From Klebsormidium nitens (Eukaryota > Streptophyta > Klebsormidiophyceae > Klebsormidiales > Klebsormidiaceae), in contig DF237279.1 of assembly GCA_000708835.1 (NCBI GenBank), forward strand, positions 34,609-98,608: a DNA stretch of 64,000 bases, in the 5' to 3' direction. Below are positions 23,201-35,254 of the stretch, in pieces (within the stretch, counting starts at the first letter, position 1; each line of letters starts with the position of its first letter). The position numbers and the translations under genes were made by a program. Under the pieces are notes generated by a model. That model did no database searches. It saw only the letters and a list, made by a program, of their open reading frames with translations, and was not told where the DNA came from.

Positions 23201-26200
23201 CCACCCAAAACGTCGAATTGTCGACCTATTTCCTCTCCCCCTCTTACAGAACCACTTGTTCGCCTTTGGCAGCTTCAGCTCAATTTTCTCGGACCTTCAA
23301 GCTCCAAAACCAGGAACCCAAATGCTTGAATATCTAGTCAGGCTTATTTCCACCAATATCACAGGGTCACTTGTCCCGCATCCGGCGGCTCCAGTCGCGG
23401 CCTTCTTGCACCATTCTAAATACTCGAAACCCTCAAACCCCAAACCCCAAACCACGAAAACTCAGAAAACCGAAACCCTAAATTTCTTATCACTAAGCTT
23501 TCTCAATGACTCTAATTCACAGGATCACTTGTACCGCCCAGCCGCGGCCCTCCTGCGCCATTTCCAGAACTCCAAAAACCTCAAACCTTAAACCACGAAA
23601 ACTCAGAAAACCAAAACCCTAAATTCCTTATCACTAATCCAGGATCATTTGTCACGCCCCCGGCGGCTACAGCCGCGGCCCTCCTGCGCCGCCCTCCTCC
23701 TGCCCTGCGCGCCGTACGATGAGGACGGGTGCGCCGAAGATCACGCCACGTGGCAGCCTGAGAAAGTCGCCGCCAACCGCCTCCGCATTTTAGTCGGGCC
23801 GTACGCCGACAAGGAGGGCATTCACACCGACGGCTCGGAGGGGCTGAGCCCCGAGGTGACGCCGCGGTGTGAAACGGCGCCTGGCAGGCGGTTCTTCAGG
23901 GACACGGACGCTCCTGAGAGGGTTTCCAAGTAAGGCCGACACGATTTTGAGGGCGGGTCGGAAGCTGCTCTGCTCATCGCAGAGTAACATGTGCTTCGTC
24001 TACTTTCTACGAGGCCAAAGCATTTTCATGAGCTTACGATCGGGGCTGCAGCTATGATTACACCGTTTCAACATCCTGACACGAAGGTTTATTTTGACCG
24101 GCTTGATTCAAGCTTTGCAAGCGAAGATTGATTGTGAAAAACACCTTAAGAAACTCCTAGTGCTGTGCTAACGTTGTTCCTTCTAGTGTTCTCAATTGGT
24201 AACAAACTGACGGCGTGATTCAGGCGATGTAAAAGCTTTCGACTCCCTTCACTTTTCCCTCAACTTGGTCTTTCCGTTCATCCTTGCGCACTCAGCCCTC
24301 ATTTTTCGATAGCTGGAACCATTAGGCTCCCGTTGTTCTGACGTGACTTGCTTGTTTTCCTATCCAAACAATGTTGTATGCTTTTCGAGAATATTATGTT
24401 TCCAACAACTTGCTATCGTTTTTATGCCATGTTTCCTTCTTCTCAATGACAGCGCTTCACGACAAGTTAACCTCTGATGTCACCCCTCTCTTCTTCACAG
24501 GCCTTCAAAGCTGTCCTTCCCCGTCGTCTCATCCGAACCGGCAGTCTCCAACGCCCTTTCCGCAACGGAAACGGGAACTCTGCGCCCGACGGAAGTCCTG
24601 TGCTCTGCGGACTATTCCCCCTCAGTGGAAGTCCGATCCTCAAGGGACGCGGAAATCGTCCGCTCATCGGACGTCCGTTCCTCAAGGGACGCGGACACGC
24701 TCGGCCCATTGGACGTCCGTTCCTCACCGGACGCTGAGACCCGGCGCTCATCGGACCTGGGCCAGCGCTCTGCGGACGCTTTCCCTCCAGCGGACGTCCG
24801 TTCCTCAAGGGACGCGGAAACCCTTGGCTCGCCGGACGTCCGTTTCTCAACGGAATCGGAAACCAGTCGCTCGTTGGACGTCCGCTCCTTCCCTGGCCCA
24901 GATACTCGGCACTCATCGGACATCCTGCGCTCTGCGGGCGCTCTCTTCTCAGCGGACGTCAGCTCCTGTGCGGACGCAGAAACTCTAAACTCACCGGACG
25001 CAACAACTCTGCAGTCAGCGGACGCGTTACCCGCAGAGGACCCAGCCAGTCCCGTTCTGACAGCCGCCACAACTGTGGCTCCCCCGGAGAACTTCACCGG
25101 TCAGATTTCTGAAGCGGGGCTGTCGAGCCAAGCCTGGGGAGAGTCAACCGACCAAGATTCTACCGGAAAGAGACTAACCGAGTCAGTTACGGTAGAACCC
25201 ACCGACCGGGTTTGTCTTGAGGAAGGGCCTTCTCGGCCAGTTTCTGGGGGAATGATCGACCAAAGTTCTGCCGGGAAGAAACCATTTGGGTCGGCCTCGG
25301 CGGAAAGCACCGGCCCGGACTCTGGTGAAGAGAGTCCGTTCGAGTCAACCTCGCTGAACGGCACCGCCCGAGATTCCGCCGGAATAGAGCTGCCTCGGTC
25401 TTCCTCCGCGGAAAGCACCGACCAGGACTTTGTTGAAGCGATTCCGTTCCAATCAGCATCCGTCGAACGTACCGCCGATAGTTTCGTCGAAAGTGAGCTG
25501 CTTCGTTCAGTCTCGGAAGAGTTCGTCGAGCGCTTGTCTTCGGGAGATTGGACTGGAAAGAACTGGGCGATCGGCGAAATCTTGGAGCGCTTCCGCGTTC
25601 AAAGGCGGGCGGGGAGCCGTTTCCCGGTCGCTCGACGGAACAACCGGGCATCAGAGGGATCCCTCTCGAGCTTGAGCTCTGCTGCTAACCGGGGCAGAAG
25701 CGCCCGGGTCAGTGACCCGGGCTCTGAGGACCTAGATCGAGGCGACACGGGGGCGAAAACGCACGACGAGCGAGCACGGGCGAGACAGCTTACGGGCCAG
25801 CCGGTCGCTCAACGTAACCGGGCGGCTGAGGGATCCCTCTCTAGCTTGAGCTCTGCTCGCGACCAGGGCGAGAGTGCCCGGCTCAGTCACCCGAGCGCTT
25901 CGGAAGTGGCTGCGGGCGACTCAGAGGCAAACTTCCAGGAGGAGCGGACACCGACGGTAACGAACCAGCCCGAGAAAACTAGAGCGGGGATCAGCGACTC
26001 CTTGGGTAGTGCGGAAAAGGCCTCGGTTTGCGAGAAGCCATGCTCGGGAGGATCTCCAGCCACCAGAGAACTAGAGGGGGAAGAAGTGACTCCGAGTTTG
26101 GAACCTTCCGAAAATTTCGTCTCTCAAGTGAGCTTGGTCCTTCGGGCTGGAAGAGGAGGCGTTTTTGGTGAAGACGAACGGACGCCGAGAAGCCAAGAGA

Positions 26201-29200
26201 TGGGTGAAGAAGGGGGTGCTTCTGTGCTGTCCGGAGAAACCGGAAGCGGTCCCGAATGGGTTTGCGAGGGGGAGCTGTTGGGGGCCGATGAAGGTACGCC
26301 GGAAAGCGGAAAGCGGCAAATGAAAATTGCTCATCCAGGGAGTGAAGAGATGGCAGAGCTACAAAACAGTGATGGAGAATTAGAAAGGGTGGAGATGACA
26401 ACGCCACGCGGCAGAACGGGGGATCCGGAGAGAACCCTGCGCGCGCTTGGAACAGAGAGCGCGGACGAGAACGAGTTGGCCGGCGGCGATGAACCGATGG
26501 GACACGTGGCGAGAGCGGAGCACGCTTACGTAGGTTCCATAAAGGGCCAAAATGCCAGTGGTCGGGAGGAAGAGACCGGTCACTCTGCTGCGGAGGAGAG
26601 AGACAGGGAGGTGACCGGGGGAGTGCTACCAGGGGCGGTAATGGAAGGACGGGAGGCACGACTGGGGATTGAATTGGGGAAGGCCGGGAACGGCGCGAAA
26701 GGGGCGGATCGGAGCGTTCCGGTCGCAGTAGAAAAAGCAGCGGAACTACGAAGGACGGAGGCGGCCGGGAAGAACGCGACAGCGGCGGAGCGGAGCGTTC
26801 CGGTCGCAGTAAATGCAGCGGAACTTCAAAGGGCGAAACAGGCGGAAACGGAACTGATAAAGGAGGTCTGGGTTGCGCTTTCGCCGCGAATCTGGGAACC
26901 ACCCGCGGGACTGGTGCCAGGTCCAGGAGACGAACTGGAGGTGTTCGAGTTTGAGGCCTCGGACGGCGAACTGGAGGGAACGGAACGGGTTCCGGCGGAA
27001 CCTGAAGTGGAAAAAGCCAGCGGAAATGGAAGCATCGTCCAGGAATCTGGTGAGGGAGCCAGGCTGGACGAACCCTGTTTGGAGATGAACGACTTGGGCG
27101 GACTCAGTGCAAACGGTAGCAGTTTAGACGGAACGATTGTGGACGGAGTCATTGTGGGCGAAACCAGTGCGGGCGGAAGCAGTGTGGGCGGAAGCAGTGT
27201 GGACGGAACCAGTGGGGACGGTGGAGGCAGGGACGGAACGGAGCCGGACGGAATCGAGCTGGACGGACCAAGCCTAGACAGGACCAATTTGGACCGAAAG
27301 AGGTTGGACGAACCAAAAGTGGACGGAACCGGCCTGGACGGAAACAGTCCGGACGGAACAGCTTTCGGCGGATCCGGCTTGGACGGAACCGAACTGGACG
27401 GAACCAGTCTGAGGCAAACCAGCCTGGACAGCACCACTTTGGACGTCAGATCGGACGAAACGAGCTCAACCATAGCCAACGCGACCGGAACTGGTTTGGG
27501 CGGAACCAGTTTGGACGGAAACAGCCACGAAGAAGTCACTCGAAAAGGGAACGTGTCCAGCAGAAGCGGGCCGGTATCCGACGGAATGTCCTTGTTGCCG
27601 AAGCTGAAGTTGGGAGCGCGCGCAGAGAAAACGGCTGTGCCTGCGCGGACGGCAGAACGACGTTCCGCCGCGGAAGCGGAAGCTCCGGCCTTCGCAGGGG
27701 AGCTGCCGGAATTACGAGCAGCTCTGAAGCAGGTCAAGACGCGTGTGGCTAGCAGCCCGGAGCGCGCGAAGGTGAGACTCCTGACCGCGGTGCAGAGAAA
27801 GTCTTGAGGTTATGACATGATAAGATGTTTGTCCTATGGAGGCGTGTAGACCATTCAAAACTGCATGTCATGAGGGTTCAAAAGAAGGACACGCAGTCAC
27901 AGCTTTCGTGAAGACTAGTTTTGGTTTGGAATATGTTTATAGGAGGAATGGGAGATTGACTGAAAGTCAGGCTGTAGAATACTGGCTGGAGTCTCTGAGA
28001 GCAGCGCTTTATTGGAAGATAACAATGGGCAAAGTCTTTTCTGCAACGGCGTAAGGGATTTGGTTTGCTTGGACGATGCAAACTAGCTGAAGTCATCTCT
28101 TACCACTTTGAAGAGAGTCATCTTTTATGCCCCTTTCGGTGTCCAGGCTTAAGCATTCCGTGTAGAAAGGTTCGAAAAGCAGACATTGACTATCTATTTC
28201 TTTGCACACGTCTCCAAACATCCCGCTTGAGAGTTCACAGCACGACAACCCGATAACCCACGAGCCAAAACACGTCGCCTATCAAACCATAACCGATCTC
28301 TTCCCGGTATCGTTCCCCAGGTCAAGTCCCCGCGAAAGCGGAACGGCTTCGCTGCCACCTCTCTCGTCAACGGGCGCGCCGTCCTCGGCACCACCCTCTC
28401 CCTGGCCCGGAAACAGGAGATTGCTGACGTCAGCGTGGACTCGTTTTTGAACTGGGACTTCATCGTCGGGGGCGAAGAAAGCGGCGGAGAGGGGGCTGTC
28501 GTTGCTGCTTCAGAATCGGTCTGTGGCGCTGGTTTGGAGATTGGGAATGCTGGTGCTTTAGAATCGGTCTCTGGCAGGGGTTTGGAAGTCGGTGCTTTGC
28601 AACCGGGTTCTGAAGGTGGATTGGAATTGGGTTCTGGCGGTTGTGTGGAAGGCGTCACGGAAGGCAAACCAAAGACAGTCACAGCCGATGGTTTTAGATC
28701 GGTCACAGCGGGGGTCTCAGAGGCCGACGTTACGGTCAGCGGTGGAGGATCGGTCACGGCCAGTGGTTCAGAGACGGCTTCTAAAGGAGAGGGAGAATTG
28801 GTTTTCGCCAGCGGGTTCAACTCCGCTTCAGCCCCCGGTTTAGAATCAGCCTCTGTCAATAGTGTAGATTCTGGTTTTGAGGGCGACGTAGAGCCGGGCT
28901 CTGGCAGTGGCTTCGCCGCGGCCAGCACTCCGGGGCTCCAGGAGATGTACGCGGGTGAGCTAGCTAATTCTGCCGCGTACACACCGGAACGGAAGGGAGT
29001 TGCCGACAATCGAGCGGTGCAAGGCGCGGCGGAAAAGTCTGGCGGATTCTCGCTAATGACCGAGCTCCATTGTGCACCCTTGGAGGGAAGTCCGGCGGAA
29101 CCGCAACTCGGTCTAGTTGGAGACGAGGGGACGGAAAGCGGAACGGAAAGCGCGCGTGCTGGGGCCAGCTCTCACCGACCGGAATCTGCTGTTCCGTCGC

Positions 29201-32200
29201 CGGAGCCCCCGGCCGTCTCCTCAACGGAGCAGTCAGGACGGATTCAAACTCAGGAGAGGGGCGTGAAAGAGCCGCTTGGCATTCAGGAGGCTGACGTGGC
29301 ACAGCCGGCTCACGTACGGGAGGATGACGCAACGGAGGCTGACGTGGCAGGGCTGGACAGGAAGTGGGAAGGTGACGTGGCGGGGCCGGAAGCGGAGGTT
29401 GTTACTGGAGCGGAAGACGAGTGGACGGAAATAGCAAGCCCGGAATTGGCTTGGGCGGAAGTCCAACTTCTGGAGAAAGAAGGGAGGGAGATTGTGGTCT
29501 CTTCAGAGGCTCGAGATGAAAACAGCGTTGCAAATCTATTTGTCGATGGAGAAGCAAGAGAGGAGACTACGGCGCAAAAGGCGAGGGAAGATTCCTGGAG
29601 GCTGTCTTGGACGGAAGGGGCGGAACGGGAAAGCATTCGGGCGGCCTGGTTCGAGACGGAAGAGAGCGGTTTTGGTGAATCGTTCGAGGAGGAGAGCAGA
29701 TCTCAGGAGGTTGAGAAAGAAGACTTCCGGCTGGAGGGTTCCACAGCGGAAACGGTTCCGGCGGAACAAGCGATCGGTGGGGACCGTAGGCTGCAGCTTA
29801 CATCCGTGGACGGAATGCCAGCGGACGGTGTGAAGACCTTGGCAAGGTTGGAGGGAGAGACTGTCCCGAAACGGGAGGCCCCGAGCACGGTCGACGAGGT
29901 TCCGGCGGAATGGGTCAGGAAGCTGTGGAGGAATTGGGCGGAAGGGGCTTCAACGGGACAGAGTTCGACGATAGAAGGTGAAGACGAAAGGGGAATGACT
30001 GACTCGCGTTCCGAAGCTGATTCAGGAAGAGAGGTCTTGCCGGAGAAGCGTGCTCTAGGAGAATACATTCCGGTGGAAAGCACCGGGGGAGCGAAAATCA
30101 GATTGGACACCGGCAGGCGGGATGCCAACCGGAACGCTGGGACAGAAAAGGAACGGACAGAAAGGTTTACGGCGACGGAAGTCGCAGGAACTTGGAATGA
30201 CGAGGGACTTCCGCCGGAAGGGAGCGGAACTGAGAATGCCCTAGAGGGGCGGAGTGAAACTGAACGGGGTCAGGGAGACCGCAAATGGACGCTGGCAGAC
30301 GCGCTCGCGACGAACGCCGAGACGGAGACCGGATTCCGTTCCTCAAAGACAGCGGAAATTCTTGACAGGAAAGCGCGCTCAACAGAATCCCCTGAAGAAC
30401 GCCCGGATCCCATACTGCTCCTTTTCGCCCAAGGAGGAACCAGTGAGATTATTCTCAGCGCCTCCGTTCCGTTTCCGGTCAGGGCAGAGCCTCTCATGAC
30501 GGAACCGGAGCAGATCGTCGAGCGGGGCGGTGAAGAGTTGGGCGGCACCAGGGCGGAAAGTTGGACAGCGGAAACGGATCAACGGAGAAGAGGCCGGGAG
30601 TCGACGGACTCACGGGCGAGCGACAGCGTCGAGGTGCTGCTGCAGGGGCTGGTCGCCGAGGAGGATGACGTCAGCGGCGAGAGCGGGTCCGAGTCGGACG
30701 GTAAGCACTGTTTGTACAGCAGGGGCTATGCCTTGGATATGGTAGACGGATCGACGCGACATTTGGAACATGGTCTGTGAGAGGGCCTTGCTTTTTGTGT
30801 GTTTTCCCGGTCGGAGCAATGCCAAAGCCTTCTCTTGGTGTTTGCTTCCTTCAACCCTAGGAAGATTCGTAGATTGGGGCGCACAAGTTCAACTGTGCAA
30901 TATGTCCTTGAGCGTTATCGTGGGATGAGTCTGCTCAGTTGGTTTGTTCCAGCAGATGGAAAACAGAGTGCCGCAAGCAAATACGAAACTGCGTCAACCC
31001 CGATCACATCTCCTTTGAAAGGATTCAAGGAAGAATCTAATTCTTCGTGACAGTCCAGTAGAACCGACTGTCCGATTCTCGCCCTCACAATCCCAAACGT
31101 TGATTCCTTGAATGCGTCCAGGCATTTCCAAAAACAGCGCTTCGGTGAAAAGAAACAGCATCTACAGAACTTTCTACTGCAACACAGTTACAAGAGCTGT
31201 TGTCGACCACATCAGATATTGCTTGATCGGCAAACTGAATTGGTAACTGAAAGGTTTAAGTTTCAAATTTTATGAGGCGTTACCGTTTTCTTGCCTATCT
31301 GAAGCACAAGCGAGACCTTCCAGACGCGCCTTCACCAAAATTCCAAGTGTCGAGACCTAGCGAAAAACATATAATCTGCCCATTACAAACTTCGCATCAC
31401 TAGATTTGGAGATGACTAAAAGGACAGGGTATCCGAGAATCAGAGCCTTTTCGGACTTTCAACCCACACAAACGAATCCAAAAACTTCGCAGAGCGGCCA
31501 ACGGGACGACCTTGATGTCTTTCTACGACACCAAAGAGCGATGCCGGGCCTAATTGAGAGACTTTGGTCAAATCAAACCTGTCGTTTCAACTCACAATTC
31601 ATGGTTCTTTTACTCACAGAAGGATCGGAGGCCGGCCGACCCAAGCGCGTCAGCTTCAAGTTCGTGACGTTCGACGACGGCGACGATTCCTCCTACGACC
31701 AGCGCCTGCTCGCGGCCGCGCAGGAGACGCGGCGCGCCTCGCTCAGCGCGCGCGGCGCCGAGTTGCGCGCTAGCGTCGCAAAGCTTACGAGGCTCCTTGA
31801 GGACGAGGAACCTCTAGAAGTCCTTGGCGGGTGGGGAAGCCTTCCGGGGTCCCGGAAAGGCCAGCGAAGCGTGAGCTACACCGCCTCGCGCGGGCGCGGG
31901 GAGAAACAGGGTTTGGGGGAGGGTTTGGACGAGGGAAGGGTTCGGTTCGTGGAGAGAGGCCGTATGGAAAGGAGACGAAGCTTCGACGGAGGAATTTTGA
32001 GGCGGGACGGTAAAGGGGTTGAAAACGTAAACGGGGATGACGTCAGTCTTACGCAGAGCGCGTTCGGGGGCCTAGAGGAAGTATTGAAAAGGGAGTGGCA
32101 GGGCGCGGAACAAGGCACAGCGGAAACGGAAAACGGAACCACGGAGCCATTGTCAGGGGGTGCGACAAGGTTTGCAGATTGCGAACAGGACTACGTGGAC

Positions 32201-35200
32201 TGTAAAGGTATTGCAGCTGACGTCACGGAAAAGACTGCTGACGTTATTGCTGACCGGATTGGGGCGGAGGGCGACACCACGGAACTTGAGGAACGGAAGG
32301 AAACGGAAGACGGAAACATTGCCCGCCACGCGGTGCGGCAGCGCGGCGCGCCCGAGACTTCAGGTTTGGCGGAGAAGGGCAGCGGCTCGCGGAATGCGAT
32401 CACGGCCGAGGATGTGAGCGGAACGGCGGAACAGAGCGGTGCGAGTGCTGCTTCGGAGGAACGGAAAGTAGCGGACAGCGGAGCAGCAGAGTTGCCAGCG
32501 GAGAGGCAGCGGAGAGCAGACCGGAAGAGTGGGCGTTTAGTAGAACAGAATGAGAAAGAACTAGGGACGGGGAGCGCTGAGAGAACAGAGTTTGAGGAGT
32601 GGACTGGTGGTCCGGCATACAAACCAGAGGGGGAACGCAAAGGTGTCGGCGCGGGACTGCGGACGGAACAGAACCGGAGGAGCGGAACCGAAAGTTTGAC
32701 AGTAAGGGCTGGACTTGCCGCGCTTGACCCGGAGGTAACAAGCTTGCGCCAGGAGGGTCCCGAAACAGAAGCGCTCTTCAGAGCGGTGGAGATTGCTGAG
32801 CGAAGAATGTCGGGACGAAACCAAGAGAATTCAAGACACGATCAGCTGAATGCTCTGGGGCTGGAGAAAACCCCTGCAAAGACCGAGAGTCCAGCTCCCG
32901 TCGAGTTGCCGCCCGGATTCCGGAAGAGCGTTCCAACGGACGCCCCGCTTCTCTCCTCGACAGCCACTACGGGCATAGGTGTTTCTGACGGTCCAACGGG
33001 CACGCTACGGATGAGTGAACCTGGCAGGGAAAGAAAAGAGCCTAAGAAGGAAGGGGGAAGTCAGGCTTCGAAGCGCAAGCTTAGTCGGATTTCCGACGGA
33101 AAGCGGACGGGAATGCAGTCCGTTCCGGCGGCGCTTTCAGACGGAAGCGGACACTCTGACCCGGTGCCGGGGCGACTGTTCGACATCACAGCGAAGAGTG
33201 CTGGCTCGCCGCAAAAGAAACTTCCGTCCGTTTCGACGTTGCGCGGACAAAGGCCGTCGTCCGAAACGGACACGAAGTTTAGGGACTCGCAGTCTGATTC
33301 GGACCAAGACCACTGGAGCGGTTGGCGGATCCTCCGGAAGGAGCCGGAGGCAGAGCGTCGGCCGCGGCAAACCCGGAAGAGTTCCAGCCGCTGTCGGGAG
33401 GGAGAAGGGCCGGCTAGCGAGTCACGGATATTCCAAAAGGCTGCCGCACCGGAGCGGAAGCGAGCGTCCGGAAACGGTGAAGGAAGGGCGGCGGATGAGA
33501 GGAGGGTCTCCCTACCTGTCACAAAGGCTTCCAGGGCTTCGGATGACGTCAGGATGACGAATCGAGCGGGGTCCGCAGCGAGCAAGAAAACGTGAGTGTT
33601 TTGACTTGAAGGTTCATTTCGGTCCTCCTCATCAAAGTTTTCGATGCCAAGCGCTTCCTTGAATCGTTTCTGCCTAGCTTCGGAGTTGACTATACTCGGC
33701 CTGCGAAGTTTTGCAGAGCACCATGACCTAGTCTGATGCTTTGAAGATCGGGCGTTCGAGACGACTGCATACCCTCCTGTTTAGTGAGGTTGGAGAGTGT
33801 CTGTCGCTGATCGTCTGCCTCAGAGGCTAGACTTGTAATACCGCGATTCGCATTCGATCTAAACATGTCCTTTTTTGACCACCGTTAAGTTGTCTGTACG
33901 AGTTCCCAGACGTTGGCCTACAATTCTCATAGGACTTAGTTGCTATACCACCTTTAACAACGGGAAGTACTTCCGACTCCTAGGCTGTTAGTCAGAGTCA
34001 GCGTTGCCCGAACCTGTGCACAGTTTCTGCGATGCAAACAAGATGGAATTTGCAGAAGCCAAAGTTCTGTTTCAGATTGGCGTCTCTGAGTGGCACTCAG
34101 AGATTCATTCCCATCTCCTGATGGCACTGTCATTTTCCTATCAATCACGGGGATTGCACAAAGATTCAGAGAATAAATTTTGTTAAAGTGAACGTAATCA
34201 TCTGTCAGATTTCCTCGACTTCGATACTTCTTCTCAGATTCTGTGGTTTCTGCCCTCACCAAGAATATGTAACCGCTAATTCCACAGGAACCGCCCACCG
34301 GCAGCTCCGCTCTCCTCCCAGAACGCCAACCGACGGACTTCCCTTTCCGCTCCCGCCCAGTCCCCCGGAACGAAAACCTCCCTCGAGAGCAGCCCCCGCC
34401 TATCTTCCGGTTCCAAGACGTCCCTCGAAAACAGCCCCCATCTGTCTTCCGGATCCAAGACGTCACGTCGAAGCACCCCCGAGCCGCCGGATCCGTTCTC
34501 CAACCTGATCTCATACGACGGAACGGAACCGGAAGCGAGGGCATCGGAGAAAGGAGCCTTCGCAAAGGAGCGCGCTCGGAAGGTTACAAGCGACCGGCCG
34601 CCGCTCGGTCGGTTGAGCGGCCGCGCGCGCACAAAGGTGGACGAGCGCGCACCCGAGCGGGGTGACACGAGCGCAGCTCAGCGCAGGGCTTCGAGAGACG
34701 CGCGGCCGGCCGCGGCGGCCGGGAAGGACTCGGCCGCCAGACGGACGAGGGCGACCAGTGACGGCTTGAGCGGCCGGGAGGGGTCGCCGCAAATTTCAAC
34801 GGCGTCGTACGTTTCGCTTATGCTTCAGAAGAGGGCGCCTACCGGCGCGCTGACGTCACAAGCGGGACCGCCCGCCGCTCTTGCAAGCACTTTAGAGCCG
34901 TTGTCGCAGGTGAAGGCCACTGCAAGTTCCGCCGGAGTTCCGGTGACAACCGGCGGAAAGCTGAGGCCCGCTGTGGGCAAAGGAAGGTCAAAGTTGGACC
35001 CCGAAGTCCGGCGGAACTCCGTTCAAGAGCGGCAGCACCGGGCAGAGCCCCTCCGGGAAGAGGCGAGCTACCTGGTAGAAGAGACCGGGCCTTCAGGGTG
35101 GGACTTTGCTTTCAATCCCTTCACCAAGATCAGCCGTGCGTCTGACCCGGGAGTCGGAACGGGGCGGAAAGTTGCGGATAATAGCAGGTGGCCTGTGTCT

Positions 35201-35254
35201 GCGCACCTGCGACAACAGGCCCTCAGGCGAGGTAGCAGAGGCACGCGCGCGTGA
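17260..35254 (+). CDS. Giant low-complexity, predicted disordered protein (4,346 aa), nine exons
   Basis: Exons: 17260-18122, 18523-21425, 21798-22114, 22513-22623, 23673-23929, 24501-27771, 28321-30700, 31620-33591, 34288-35254. All eight junctions are GT-AG with matching phase (2,1,0,0,2,0,1,2), and the total, 13,041 nt, is a multiple of three. I recognise no enzyme or known fold. Composition is rich in E, G, S, A, R, T and P. Visible pieces are Pro-rich SPPR/SPPWK motifs (end of exons 1 and 2), a short ordered-looking stretch LAQLDWDSILSGDVDSCVRH, the exon 5 segment ANRLRILVGPYADKEGIHTD, several tandem arrays in exon 6, VKSPRKRNGFAATSLVNGRA then VDSFLNWDFIVGG at the start of exon 7, a basic/charged helix RRASLSARGAELRASVAKL then TRLLEDEE in exon 8, and an SSGSKTS repeat in exon 9. 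No signal peptide or membrane segment is visible. Function unknown; it could be a scaffold or a cell-surface/nuclear disordered protein. Splitting into two genes cannot be excluded. Confidence 0.68.
23360..23690 (+). repeat. Triplicated 3' splice-acceptor region with telo-box motifs
   Basis: Three related blocks start at about 23360, 23520 and 23640. Each reads like 'cagg(a/g)tca(c/t)ttgt…ccg' followed by '…ag(c/t)cgcggcc(c/t)t(c/t)' then 'tgc(g/a)cc'. The third contains the real acceptor of exon 5 (ctacag, exon from 23673). Spacer copies contain 'aaccacgaaaactcagaaaa' and the plant telomere-like telo-box aaaccctaaa (23473-23482; also about 23614). Acceptor-like AGs in the first two copies would put exon 5 in another frame. 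Confidence 0.65.
24600..25040 (+). repeat. Tandem array encoding DVRSSRDAET-type repeats
   Basis: The DNA core 'ggacgtccgttcctcaaggg' is followed by 'acgcggaaa', repeated with decreasing fidelity about every 40-70 bases. In the gene frame it gives VRSSRDAEI, DVRSSRDADT, DVRSSPDAET, DVRSSRDAET, DVRFSTESET, DVRSFPGPDT and DVSSCADAET (residues about 1517-1664). All reading frames stay open on both strands. Confidence 0.7.
25140..25520 (+). repeat. Array of about 20-residue repeats (ESTDQDSTGK-like)
   Basis: Successive segments of the giant protein read ESTDQDSTGKRLTESVTV, MIDQSSAGKKPFGSASAE, STGPDSGEESPFESTSLN, ARDSAGIELPRSSSAE, STDQDFVEAIPFQSASVE and RTADSFVESELLRSVSEE, a diverged repeat of roughly 20 residues. 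Confidence 0.6.
25627..25920 (+). repeat. Two-copy about 120-bp direct repeat within exon 6
   Basis: Copies at about 25627-25745 and 25801-25920 share 'gagggatccctct' and 'agcttgagctctgct' and encode RRNNRASEGSLSSLSSAANR and QRNRAAEGSLSSLSSARDQ, each followed by an SARxSxP motif. Confidence 0.7.
27100..27540 (+). repeat. 15-bp minisatellite encoding pentapeptide-like repeats (T-x-L-D-G)
   Basis: Core ggacggaaccag plus about 3 nt, repeated around 28 times with variation. Translation (residues about 2351-2497) has a five-residue period, for example SGLDGTELDGTSL, TNLDRKRLDEPKVDG and GTGLGGTSLDG. It resembles the A(D/N)Lxx spacing of pentapeptide repeats, but Gly/Asp are more frequent and Ala is largely missing, so a right-handed quadrilateral helix is not assured. 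Confidence 0.75.
34360..34475 (+). repeat. Short repeat encoding SPxLSSGSKTS in exon 9
   Basis: About 48-nt units give TSLESSPRLSSGSKTSLENS then PHLSSGSKTSRRS near the start of exon 9 of the giant gene. Confidence 0.6.

Noticed and set aside
24371-24988. 205-aa plus-strand frame rich in RTSVPQGTR-type repeats
   Set aside because: It is the other-frame translation of the DVRSSRDAET array; the frame that splices in phase with exons 5 and 7 is the one used in the gene model.
25991-27737. Two long minus-strand open frames (about 303 aa each)
   Set aside because: Antisense shadows of GC-rich repetitive exon 6; Pro/Ser-rich mirror translations without splice context.
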